From: Neisseria shayeganii 871
GTDB taxonomy: Bacteria > Pseudomonadota > Gammaproteobacteria > Burkholderiales > Neisseriaceae
Assembly: GCF_000226875.1 (NCBI RefSeq)
Contig: NZ_JH164926.1
Coordinates: 1,166,587-1,203,541, forward strand
Length of the DNA: 36,955 nucleotides
Direction of reading: 5' to 3'
Part shown: positions 22,457 through 30,277 of the stretch, in pieces
Layout: each line of letters opens with the position of its first letter
How positions within the stretch are numbered: the stretch's first letter is position 1
Program-made: the position numbers and the translations under genes
Notes under the pieces: generated by a model
Seen by the model: the letters and a program-made list of their open reading frames with translations, nothing else
What the model was told of the DNA's origin: nothing
Database searches by the model: none

Positions 22457-23542
22457 TTAGCGGATTTTCAAGCTGCTCAAACCGATCAGCACCAACACAA
22501 TGGTGATGATCCAAAAACGCACCACCACCTGGGTTTCTTTCCAGCCCTTCTGCTCAAAATGATGGTGGATGGGCGCCATCAGGAAAATACGCTTCTTGGT
22601 GCGCTTATACCAGCCCACCTGCAACATCACCGACAAAGCCTCTACCACAAACAGGCCGCCCATGATCACCAGCACAAATTCCTGCCGCAGAATCACCGCC
22701 ACCGTGCCCAGGGCCGCGCCCAAAGCCAACGCACCCACATCGCCCATAAATACCTGCGCCGGCGCGGCGTTGAACCACAAAAAGCCCAAGCAGGCCCCGC
22801 ACATGGCGGCACAGAACACCACCACTTCATTGGCCCCCGGCACAAACGGCAGTTGCAGATAATGGGCAAACTGGGCGTGGCCGGTCACATAGGCAAACAC
22901 CGCCAACGCACCGGCCACCAACACCACCGGAAACGCCGCCAAGCCGTCCAAGCCGTCGGTGAGGTTGACCGCATTTGAGGTGCCGACAATGGTGAAATAG
23001 GCCAGCGTCACAAAACCGATCACGCCCAAAGGCAGCGCCACCTGTTTGAAGAAGGGCACGATCAGAATATTGTTGGCCGCATTGGCCGCCACATAAAACA
23101 GCAAGAGGCCGGCCAACAGCGCCACCGCCGACTGCCACACCATTTTGAATTTGGCCGACACCCCGTTGGGGTCTTTATAAACCACCTTTTTCCAATCGTC
23201 GTAAAAACCGAGCAGGCCGGTACCCAACAACACCAGCAAGAGAATCCAGATATACGGATTCGACCAGCGCCCCCACAGCAGGGTGGACACCGTAATCGCC
23301 AGCAAAATCAGCACCCCGCCCATGGTGGGCGTGCCCGCCTTCACCAAATGTGTTTGCGGGCCGTCGTGACGGATCGCCTGGCCCGCCTTCAAAGCCGTGA
23401 GCTTGCGTATCGTCCACGGCCCCAACAGCAAAGAAAACACCAGCGCCGTCAGCGCCGCCATCACCGCGCGGAAAGTGGTGTACTGAAACAGATTGAAACC
23501 GCTGATCCAGTTTTGAAAAATATCGGCAAGCCATAACAACAT
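22457..23542 (-). CDS. mraY: MraY, phospho-MurNAc-pentapeptide transferase
   Basis: MraY is the integral membrane enzyme that transfers phospho-MurNAc-pentapeptide to undecaprenyl phosphate, making lipid I. The 361 residues have about ten helices. The signatures are THLVKAGTPTMGG, the Mg-binding FYDDWKK, SNAVNLTDGLDGLA, FMGDVGALALG and the C-terminal APIHHHFEQKGW loop. In most dcw clusters it directly follows murF. Here 1.8 kb with an oppositely oriented adhesin gene intervenes, so mraY must be driven by its own promoter in 23543-23700. None is obvious there. The ribosome site is AGGA, 8 nt upstream. Confidence 0.96.
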   Translation of the reverse strand: MLLWLADIFQNWISGFNLFQYTTFRAVMAALTALVFSLLLGPWTIRKLTALKAGQAIRHDGPQTHLVKAGTPTMGGVLILLAITVSTLLWGRWSNPYIWILLLVLLGTGLLGFYDDWKKVVYKDPNGVSAKFKMVWQSAVALLAGLLLFYVAANAANNILIVPFFKQVALPLGVIGFVTLAYFTIVGTSNAVNLTDGLDGLAAFPVVLVAGALAVFAYVTGHAQFAHYLQLPFVPGANEVVVFCAAMCGACLGFLWFNAAPAQVFMGDVGALALGAALGTVAVILRQEFVLVIMGGLFVVEALSVMLQVGWYKRTKKRIFLMAPIHHHFEQKGWKETQVVVRFWIITIVLVLIGLSSLKIR

Positions 23543-23978
23543 AAAAACATCCTGACAGATCTATGCGGGCCGGACACCGCGCCAAACGGCCGCCCCTTGT
23601 TTCTCAAACACATTCAAACACCGGCATCCGGCGAAAAGCCGGCATTTTAATGCCTTATGCCGCCCTTGTGTGCGGCGCAACATACGGCGCAGACAAAATC
23701 TTGCCCCGCCAAACAAAGCTTTACTCAAAGCTTACAAAAGCGCACTTTCAGGCCGCCTGAACACTCGCCGCACATAAGCACAATATGCCGGAAAAGAAAA
23801 TTAACTGAATTTTAAAACTAGAAAAAACAGACAAATAAGAAAAAATTCCAAAAATTCGGCCAGGCAATTGTCAGATCCCTCCTGCCGCCACGTCTTTACA
23901 TTCACCAATCCAGCCGCACCGGAACACACCGGCAGCACGGCCGCAACATCCATGACCATGATTTTCAGGAGAGCAAAT
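23543..23978. promoter_or_regulatory. Divergent intergenic region between mraY and the adhesin
   Basis: This 436-nt gap must hold promoters for mraY (minus) and the adhesin (plus). It contains a CCGGC-GAAAA-GCCGG hairpin followed by CATTTTAAT (23628-23649). It also contains the inverted repeat AAGCTTT-ACTC-AAAGCTT (23716-23733), the perfect palindrome TTCAGGC-C-GCCTGAA (23747-23761) and a strongly AT-rich tract (about 23790-23860). No clear -35/-10 pair and no tetranucleotide phase-variation tract like that of nadA is visible. Confidence 0.5.
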
Positions 23979-25283
23979 ATGACCCGACTTTTCCGCCCCG
24001 CCCAAACCGCCGCCCTCATCCTCAGCGTCCTGTCCGGCACCGCCTATGCCGGCGACACCCCGAACCGCCTCAACCTGCTGGAAGCAGAACACCAATCGCT
24101 GAAACAGAGCCTCAGCCAAGTCCAAGCAGCCGCCACCCAAAACACCCAAAACCTGGCCAACCTGACCCTGACCAGCGGCGAACAGCAAAACGAGCTCTTG
24201 GTGTTGGATCAAGAATTGAAAAAACAGCAAGCCGGCATAGAACGGCACAGCCTGTCGATTGCCGACAACACCACGGCCATCCACAGCAATTTCGGCCGTA
24301 TCGAAGCCAACACAAACGCGCTTCAACAACAAGCAGACCGCATTCAAGCCAACCAAACCCAGATCGGCGCAAACCGCGCCACCTTAGAACAGCAGGCCAG
24401 GAACATTGCCGACACCCAAGCCGCACTGCAGCGCATCAGCTTAGGCAACGGCGTTGATCCGGAAAAAATCGCCCAAATCGACCAAAACACGCAACGCATC
24501 GACAACCACCAGCAACGCATCAATGCCAATGTGGCCAACCTCAACGCCCAAGCCGGCCTGATCGGCGCCAACCGCCAGAGCATTACCGCCAATCAAAAAG
24601 CCCTGCAACAGCAAAGCAGCCGCCTCGATGCCACCCAGCAAACCACAGACCGGCAAGGCCAATCGATTGCCGATAACACCACGGCCATCCACAGCAATTT
24701 CGGCCGTATCGAAACCAACACAAACGCCCTGCAACAGCAAAGCGGCCGCCTCGACACCGCCCAACAAGCCATAGACCGGCACGGCCAAACCTTGCGCGAA
24801 CAGGCCGGCACCCTGAAAGCCCATCAGGCACAACTGGCCGCCCAACAAGCCCAAAGCGAGCGCAACCGCGACGCCGTCGCCGCACACGACACCGCCATCC
24901 GCCGCCATCAGGCCGAAATCGCCGCCAACCGCGATTTAATCAACCAGCGACTCAACCAACAAGGATTACGCACAGCCGAAGCCGAGGCACAAATCGCCCG
25001 CAACAGCGCCGGCCTGCAACAACTTTCCGGCGAAGTGCGCGACCTGAAACAGCAAACCGAGCGCGGTTTCGCCGCACAAGCCGCCTTGGCAGGCCTGTTC
25101 CAGCCTTACGGCGTGGGCAAATTCAACCTCACCGCCGCAGTAGGCGGCTACCGCAAACAAAGCGCCGTGGCCGTGGGCGCGGGCTACCGCTTTAACGAAC
25201 AGTTCGCCACCAAAGCCGGCGTTGCCTTCAATACCCGAGGCGGCGCAGCCGTTTACCACCTGGGTGTCAACCTCGAATGGTAA
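23979..25283 (+). CDS. NadA-like trimeric autotransporter adhesin
   Basis: Proteins of this type form trimers on the outer membrane and bind host cells or matrix. The 434-residue product has a 24-residue signal peptide (ending SGTAYA) and a long Gln/Asn/Ala-rich coiled-coil stalk (about 27-360). A C-terminal YadA-type anchor of about 72 residues (GLFQPYGVGKFNLTAAVGGY to YHLGVNLEW) follows and reads very like that of meningococcal NadA. No separate globular head is apparent. A 26-residue stalk segment occurs twice (residues 93-118 and 229-254). The ATG at 23979 is preceded by AGGAGA; in-frame ATGs at 23952 and 23958 would spoil the signal peptide. It lies on the plus strand inside the minus-strand dcw cluster. 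Confidence 0.9.
   Translation: MTRLFRPAQTAALILSVLSGTAYAGDTPNRLNLLEAEHQSLKQSLSQVQAAATQNTQNLANLTLTSGEQQNELLVLDQELKKQQAGIERHSLSIADNTTAIHSNFGRIEANTNALQQQADRIQANQTQIGANRATLEQQARNIADTQAALQRISLGNGVDPEKIAQIDQNTQRIDNHQQRINANVANLNAQAGLIGANRQSITANQKALQQQSSRLDATQQTTDRQGQSIADNTTAIHSNFGRIETNTNALQQQSGRLDTAQQAIDRHGQTLREQAGTLKAHQAQLAAQQAQSERNRDAVAAHDTAIRRHQAEIAANRDLINQRLNQQGLRTAEAEAQIARNSAGLQQLSGEVRDLKQQTERGFAAQAALAGLFQPYGVGKFNLTAAVGGYRKQSAVAVGAGYRFNEQFATKAGVAFNTRGGAAVYHLGVNLEW
24255..24332 (+). repeat. Stalk repeat, copy 1 (78 bp)
   Basis: This encodes SIADNTTAIHSNFGRIEANT plus NALQQQ. It is nearly identical to copy 2 at 24663-24740, 408 nt downstream; I count about five mismatches. Confidence 0.85.
24663..24740 (+). 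repeat. Stalk repeat, copy 2 (78 bp)
   Basis: In frame with copy 1. Recombination between the copies would delete or add 136 residues of stalk without a frameshift. Confidence 0.85.
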
Positions 25284-25319
25284 TCCGCCTCCAACCGGCG
25301 CCAACACCGCGCCGCTGCC

Positions 25320-25353
25320 AACAGGCTACCTGAAAGCTTTCAGGTAGCCTGTT
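25320..25353. terminator. Perfect 34-nt palindromic DUS-pair terminator
   Basis: AACAGGCTACCTGAAAG and its exact complement CTTTCAGGTAGCCTGTT abut with no spacer. It lies between convergent adhesin and murF and should terminate both. Confidence 0.85.
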
Positions 25354-25367
25354 ACTTTACGCTTATT

Positions 25368-26726
25368 CTAAAAAACCAAAGCTTCCGCCACTCTTTCCAT
25401 CTGCATAAAGCGCGAGCCTTTGACCAACACTTGCGCGCCCTCGGGCAAATCTTGACGCAGGGCTTGGCTCAGTGCGGCTTGGTCGGCGAACCAGCGGCCT
25501 TGGCTGCCGAAGGCTTGGGCGGCGGCGGCGCTGTGGCGGCCGGTAAAATAGGCGGTTTCAATGCCCAGCCCGCGCGCATAGGCGCCGACTTCGGCGTGCA
25601 TGGCCGCCGCTTCGTCTTCCCCCAGCTCGCCCATATCACCCATCACAAACACGCGCGGCGGCGGCAGTTGCGCCAGCACATCCAGCGCGGCTTTCATGCT
25701 GTCGGGATTGGCGTTGTAGGTGTCGTCCAGCACCGTGCTGCCGCGCAGGCCGGCTTTGATTTGCAGGCGGCCTTTGATATTGGCAAAACCGGCCAGACCT
25801 TCGGCAATCTGCGCCAGACTCAGGCCGGCGGTTTGCGCCAGCGCGGCGGCGGCCACGGCATTGTGCACATTGTGGCGGCCGGGCACCGGCAGGCTGACGG
25901 CGGCGCGTTCTTGGCCGCACACCAAATCGAATGTGCAGGAAAGCGGCGCCAAAACCACGTTTTCGGCATGGACATCGCCCTCGTCCACGCCGAAAGTACG
26001 GCTGTTCAAACCCTGTACGGCAACTTGGAACACCGCAACATTCGGATCTTGAGCGGGCATCAGTGCCCTGCCGTTTTCAGGTAGCCCCTGATAGATTTCG
26101 CTTTTGGCGCGGGCAATATCGGCCACGCCGTCGAAGCCGCAGCCGACATGGGCGCGCAGGGCGTTGTTCACCAGCGCGGCATCGGGGTGGGCCAGGCGGG
26201 TGAGCGCCGCCAGTTCGCCGAAATGGTTCATGCCCATCTCAATCACCGCATAACGGTGGGCGGGCTGCAATTGCAGCAAGGTGAGCGGCAGGCCGATGTG
26301 GTTGTTGAAATTGCCGGCGGTGGCCAGCACCGCATCGTCGCCGAAATGCCGGCGCAACACCGCAGCCAGCATTTCTTTAACCGTGGTTTTGCCGGACGAG
26401 CCGGTGATGCCGAAGACCCAGGGATCCACCTCCTCGCGCCAGGCGGCGGCCAAGGTTTGCAGCGCGGCCAGGGTGTCGGCCACTTTCAGGCTACCTGAAA
26501 GCCCGGCGCAATCGGCGCGCGACACCACCGCATAGGCGCCGGCGGCCAATACCTGCGGCACAAAATCATGGGCGTCGTGTTTGTCGCCGGCCAGAGCAAA
26601 AAACACATCGCCCGATTGCGCTTGGCGGCTGTCGGTAATGATGCGCACCGGCGCATCGGCACGGGCGCCGGCCGGCAGCGGCAGCTTGAGGGTTTGGCAA
26701 ATAAAATCGAGGGTTAAGGCATTCAT
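25368..26726 (-). CDS. murF: MurF, UDP-MurNAc-tripeptide D-alanyl-D-alanine ligase
   Basis: MurF adds D-Ala-D-Ala to UDP-MurNAc-tripeptide, completing the cytoplasmic precursor. The 452 residues have the N-terminal uridine-binding domain (ITDSRQAQSGDVFFALAG), the ATP loop GITGSSGKTTVKEML and GMNHFGELAALT. GRHNVHNAVAAAALA, DTYNANPDSMKAAL and VMGDMGELG are also present. One exact DUS (26488) and one near-DUS (26076) lie in the coding sequence. It is separated from murE by an inserted ABC transporter operon and from mraY by an inserted adhesin gene. The DUS palindrome just past its stop would end the transcript, so mraY is probably uncoupled from it. Confidence 0.96.
   Translation of the reverse strand: MNALTLDFICQTLKLPLPAGARADAPVRIITDSRQAQSGDVFFALAGDKHDAHDFVPQVLAAGAYAVVSRADCAGLSGSLKVADTLAALQTLAAAWREEVDPWVFGITGSSGKTTVKEMLAAVLRRHFGDDAVLATAGNFNNHIGLPLTLLQLQPAHRYAVIEMGMNHFGELAALTRLAHPDAALVNNALRAHVGCGFDGVADIARAKSEIYQGLPENGRALMPAQDPNVAVFQVAVQGLNSRTFGVDEGDVHAENVVLAPLSCTFDLVCGQERAAVSLPVPGRHNVHNAVAAAALAQTAGLSLAQIAEGLAGFANIKGRLQIKAGLRGSTVLDDTYNANPDSMKAALDVLAQLPPPRVFVMGDMGELGEDEAAAMHAEVGAYARGLGIETAYFTGRHSAAAAQAFGSQGRWFADQAALSQALRQDLPEGAQVLVKGSRFMQMERVAEALVF
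26488..26499 (+). repeat. DUS inside murF
   Basis: Exact AGGCTACCTGAA; translated within LSGSLK on the coding strand. Confidence 0.9.
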
Positions 26727-26786
26727 GGCACTTCTTTCGGCTGGCGGACATCCGCCGGTTTGTCTATCGGCCGCAGGGCGGGCAGT

Positions 26787-27623
26787 TTAGTAGGCTTGGG
26801 CAGCCGGCCAGCGGGCCAGCAGCTGCCGCTGTTCGTCGGCACTGAGTTTGGCAATATCGGCCAACACGTTTTCCACGCTGGTTTGGGTGTGGCGGAACAA
26901 AGAGGCCACATAGGGGGTGGCCGGATGATGTTGCACGGCTGCGGGGGTGTCCGCCTGCAACAGCCTGCCGGCCTCCATCACGCCGATACGGCAACCGAGA
27001 CGCAGGGCTTCCTGCATGTCGTGGGTCACAAACACAATGGTGGTGCCCAAGCGGCGGTGGATGTCGGCAATTGCATCCTGCAGGGCGCGGCGCGACAAGG
27101 GATCGAGCGCGGAAAACGGCTCGTCCATCAGCAAAATATCGGGTTTGGCCGCCAAGGCGCGCAAAATGCCGATGCGCTGCTGTTCGCCGCCCGAGAGTTC
27201 GTGCGGATAGCGCGCGGCGTATGCCGCCGGCAGACCCGCCAATTCGAGCAGCTCTGCCATGCGCGCTTGGCGGGCGGCTTTGCTCCAGCCCAGAATATCC
27301 GGCATCAGGCCGATGTTTTGCGCCACCGTCATGGTGGGGAACAGGGCGATTTGCTGCAAGACATAGCCGATGCGGTGGCGCAGCGGGCGGATGGGGTAGT
27401 CTTTGATGCGCTGGCCGCGGAAATACACATTGCCTTCGGTGGGCTCGGTGAGCGCGTTGATCATGCGCAAAGTGGTGGATTTGCCGCTGCCCGAGCCGCC
27501 CACCAGCACGAAAAATTCGCCTTCGTAAACACTGAGGTTCAAATCTGCCACTGCGGCTTGGCCGCCGTAATGCTTGCTGACGTTGCGAAACTCAATCATC
27601 ACCGAATCACCCGTCGCACCCAT
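26787..27623 (-). CDS. ABC transporter ATPase, OpuCA/ProV-like
   Basis: This is the cytoplasmic ATPase of a quaternary-amine-type importer. The 278 residues show Walker A GGSGSGKST, the Q-loop QQIALFP, signature LSGGEQQR, Walker B ILLMDEPF and the H-loop VTHD. The C-terminal CBS domains found in OpuCA/ProV, about 100 residues longer, are missing; only a short tail follows the ATPase. I chose the ATG at 27623 because GGGAGA lies 5 nt upstream; ATG 27599 (MIEFRNVSKHYGG) is an alternative. Its partner is the fused permease and binding protein at 28450, although an AT-rich gene lies between them. The substrate is undetermined. Confidence 0.88.
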   Translation of the reverse strand: MGATGDSVMIEFRNVSKHYGGQAAVADLNLSVYEGEFFVLVGGSGSGKSTTLRMINALTEPTEGNVYFRGQRIKDYPIRPLRHRIGYVLQQIALFPTMTVAQNIGLMPDILGWSKAARQARMAELLELAGLPAAYAARYPHELSGGEQQRIGILRALAAKPDILLMDEPFSALDPLSRRALQDAIADIHRRLGTTIVFVTHDMQEALRLGCRIGVMEAGRLLQADTPAAVQHHPATPYVASLFRHTQTSVENVLADIAKLSADEQRQLLARWPAAQAY

Positions 27624-27717
27624 CTTGTTCTCCCAATCCTTCTTAATCATTAGGCCGTATTCTGACACAAGATAAAAACTTTATTTTTTAGCTGCAGAAA
27701 TACCCATGTATTGTTAT

Positions 27718-28293
27718 TTAATACTTTATCCAGTATGCAATTTTTTGAGTAGCAAAGATGAGAAAAACAATGAGCAGCGGATAGAATACATATGTCAGAA
27801 AAAATATAAATCTATCAACAAAAATATTGTTTAATGGGTAATGATTTTTTAAAAACTTATTTAATCTATCGAGCGTTTCTTCTTCAACTTCTTCCCATTG
27901 TAGAAACGATTTTGCGGTAACAAAAAAGAAATGGTGTTTACTGCCGTCATAAACCCTAAGAATCCATCCTATTTTCTTTAGAACAAAGAAATAGGAATGA
28001 TAGGATTCGATTTTTATCTCCGAAATAAGCCTACCATCATGAATATCTTTGACAACCAAACCGGAAGGCAAAAAGTGAAGCCTTCTACTGTATATTTCAG
28101 AAGAAAGCATCACCCATATCAAAACAACACACGCTGCCAAAGCCTTTGCCGGATGAATACCTGTTAATCCCCAATACCAAACAGCGGTAAAAACAAGCGT
28201 CATCAGCAATAGAAAAACCAACGATAGGATAACGAATGCTTTATTGCTAAATACGGCTACGGAGAATTCTTCATTTATGCTATCTTGATCCAT
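27718..28293 (-). CDS. AT-rich gene for an unknown membrane protein
   Basis: I do not recognise this 191-residue protein. It has two N-terminal helices (about 17-40 and 48-66), a soluble middle of about 90 residues rich in aromatic and charged residues, and one C-terminal helix (about 162-184). The N-terminus is acidic (MDQDSINEEF). Base composition differs sharply from everything around it: three 60-base lines counted by hand gave 17, 17 and 24 G+C (32% overall), while neighbours are well above 55%. It interrupts the two genes of one ABC importer. Recent transfer is likely. The coding potential is supported by an uninterrupted frame in AT-rich DNA and sensible hydrophobicity. Confidence 0.75.
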   Translation of the reverse strand: MDQDSINEEFSVAVFSNKAFVILSLVFLLLMTLVFTAVWYWGLTGIHPAKALAACVVLIWVMLSSEIYSRRLHFLPSGLVVKDIHDGRLISEIKIESYHSYFFVLKKIGWILRVYDGSKHHFFFVTAKSFLQWEEVEEETLDRLNKFLKNHYPLNNIFVDRFIFFLTYVFYPLLIVFLIFATQKIAYWIKY

Positions 28294-28449
28294 TTATTCT
28301 CATCGATTCCGGCATGGACAATCAAATAGGCCAAGCAAAGTTTAATTGGAAAAACTGAGGCATTATTAATGCTCGATTACGCCGCCCCAGCTGCATTGCG
28401 GCGTATGGCCGCTGTGCGGCCTGTCAGGCTACCTGAAAACCCGCCGCCC
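28294..28449. other. Intergenic region upstream of the AT-rich gene
   Basis: It contains the perfect palindrome GCATTATTAATGC (28360-28372) and an exact DUS at 28426-28437, just after the stop of the upstream permease gene. No clear promoter hexamers were found. Confidence 0.4.
28426..28437 (+). repeat. DUS after the permease gene
   Basis: Exact AGGCTACCTGAA, 12 nt from the permease stop codon. Confidence 0.9.
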
Positions 28450-29982
28450 CTACTCGCGCAGCAAGCCCTGCCGGCGCAGATAATCGCGGGCCACCTGCTC
28501 GGGCGGCTCACCCTGCGCTTTCACGCGGTAATTCATTTCGCTCATTTCTTCGGCCGAAATCCGCCCCGCCAAACGGTTCAGCGCAGCGGCCACCTGCGGA
28601 TGTTCCCGCTCGAAGGCCGCTTTCATCAACGGCGCACCTTGGTAAGAAGGAAACAGGCCCAAGTCGTCGGCCAGCGTCACCAAGCGGTATTGCTTGAGTT
28701 CGCTGTCGGTGGAATAGGCTTCAATCAGGTCGATTTTGCCGTTGTGCAAGGCGGTGTAGCGCAGCGCCGGCTCCATGCTGGACAACTGCGCAAAGCGGAT
28801 GCCGTGCCGCTGCAGGCCGCGGTAGCCGTCGTTGCGGTCGGTAAACTCCAAGGTGAAACCGGCACGGAAATGGCCGGCCACCGTTTTCAAATCGGAAATC
28901 CGCTGCAAACCGTATTGCCGCGCATCGTTTTCGCGCACGGCCAAAGCATAAGTGTTCTGATAAGCCATCGGCCTCAACAGGCTGAGCGCATATTGCTCCG
29001 CCAGCAGGCGGCGCGCTTCGGCATAAGTCTGTTCCGGCGACAAGCCTTGGCTGCTCATGCCGGGCGGCAGGGTGACCAAACTTTCCAGCACCGTACCGGT
29101 AAACTCCGGATACACATCGATTTCACCGCTGTTGAGCGCCGCAAACAGAAAACTGGTTTTGCCGAAATTCGGCTTCAGCACCACCTCCAGCTCAGGCTGT
29201 TCCTGCTCAATCAGCAGGCGGTACATATTGATCAGGATGTCCGGCTCGCTGCCCAACTTGCCCGCCACCACAATCTGCCGCCGCTCACCGCCCGATGCCG
29301 GCCACAGCGCCGCCGCGCCCAACACCAGCAACACAGCCACCACCAGCGACAACAGCCGACCCGGCCGCCGCACCCGCTGCAGGGCGCCCACCAAAGCGCT
29401 GACGCCCACCGCCAAGGCGGCAGACAAAACCGCGCCGCTTACCGTGAGCATCATATTGTGGCGGTCGATGCCCAGCAAAATCAGCTGGCCCAAGCCGCCC
29501 GCCCCGATCAACGCCGCCAGCGTGGCCGTGCCCACAATCAGCACCGCAGCGGTGCGGATGCCGGAAATCATCGCCGGCAAAGCCATCGGCAGCTCGATCC
29601 GCAACAAGGATTGCCAACGCGACAAGCCGAAGGCCGTGGCCGCTTCTTTGATGGCCGGATCGATTTGGTTCAAACCCAAATAAGTATTTTGGAACACCGG
29701 CAGCAGAGCATACAGCGTAAGCGCAATCAACACCGGCGGCGAACCGATGCCCACCAAGGGAATCAACAGGCCGAGCAGGGCCAGCGAAGGGATGGTTTGC
29801 AGCACGCCGGTAAACTGCAGCACCGCTTCCGCCCAACGCCGCCGCCGCGACAGCAACACGGCCAAAGGCACGGCCAGCAGCACCGCCGCCAGCAGGGAAA
29901 GCAGCGACAGCCACAGATGCTCGAGTACCGCGTTCAGAATCATCTGCTTTTCGGTCTGCACCCAACTCAGAAAATCCTGCAC
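28450..29982 (-). CDS. Fused ABC permease and substrate-binding protein (OpuC/EgtU type)
   Basis: A single polypeptide of 510 residues joins a permease and a binding protein. Residues about 14-215 have around six helices and the inner-membrane coupling motif (EAATAFGLSRWQSLLRIELP). One more helix near 210-230 follows, then an OpuAC-like binding domain from VVAGKLGSEPDILINMY to the C-terminus. Such fusions occur in choline, betaine and carnitine importers and in the ergothioneine importer EgtU. The sequence alone does not decide the substrate. I chose the GTG at 29982, giving MQDFLSW, because the longer frame starts at a TTG; ATG 29943 is another option. The partner ATPase is at 26787. Confidence 0.87.
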   Translation of the reverse strand: MQDFLSWVQTEKQMILNAVLEHLWLSLLSLLAAVLLAVPLAVLLSRRRRWAEAVLQFTGVLQTIPSLALLGLLIPLVGIGSPPVLIALTLYALLPVFQNTYLGLNQIDPAIKEAATAFGLSRWQSLLRIELPMALPAMISGIRTAAVLIVGTATLAALIGAGGLGQLILLGIDRHNMMLTVSGAVLSAALAVGVSALVGALQRVRRPGRLLSLVVAVLLVLGAAALWPASGGERRQIVVAGKLGSEPDILINMYRLLIEQEQPELEVVLKPNFGKTSFLFAALNSGEIDVYPEFTGTVLESLVTLPPGMSSQGLSPEQTYAEARRLLAEQYALSLLRPMAYQNTYALAVRENDARQYGLQRISDLKTVAGHFRAGFTLEFTDRNDGYRGLQRHGIRFAQLSSMEPALRYTALHNGKIDLIEAYSTDSELKQYRLVTLADDLGLFPSYQGAPLMKAAFEREHPQVAAALNRLAGRISAEEMSEMNYRVKAQGEPPEQVARDYLRRQGLLRE

Positions 29983-30277
29983 ACCCTGCCCTTTCTCTTT
30001 AAGAAGCTGTTCAAAATCTCCGCCGCGGCGGGGTCCGGCCAAGGCACCGCGCCTGCCGCATTGTCGTTAAAGGGAGAACAGAAATGCTGGCACGCTGCGC
30101 CATCTTGCACACCTTTGCGCCTGGCATTCGCAGTTTTTGCTTCGAAAAACCGCTGCACAAGAAGACGATGCACCGATTCTCATCACTATCCGCCCGAGTG
30201 CCTGGCAAACGCTTTTCAGGTAGCCTGAACCTTGTTCCCGGCCTACCCCGCAGGCTTTCAGGTAGCCCGAACGTCAA
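29983..30277. other. Intergenic region between murE and the importer
   Basis: About 295 nt with no gene I can support. It holds one exact reverse DUS (30215-30226) and one near-copy (30257-30268), both in the same direction and so unable to pair with each other. A plus-strand frame (30084-30353) is preceded by AAAGGGAG but reads through both DUS copies and into antisense murE, so I do not accept it. Confidence 0.5.
30215..30226 (-). repeat. DUS downstream of murE
   Basis: Exact TTCAGGTAGCCT; TTCAGGTAGCCC follows at 30257-30268. Confidence 0.9.

Noticed and set aside
24255..24740. CRISPR array suggested by spaced repeats in the adhesin gene
   Set aside because: There are only two long copies, in frame within a coiled-coil protein. 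There are no short regular spacers and no cas genes.
27599..27668. Longer start for the ABC ATPase at 27668
   Set aside because: The extra residues match no family sequence, and a good ribosome site points to 27623.
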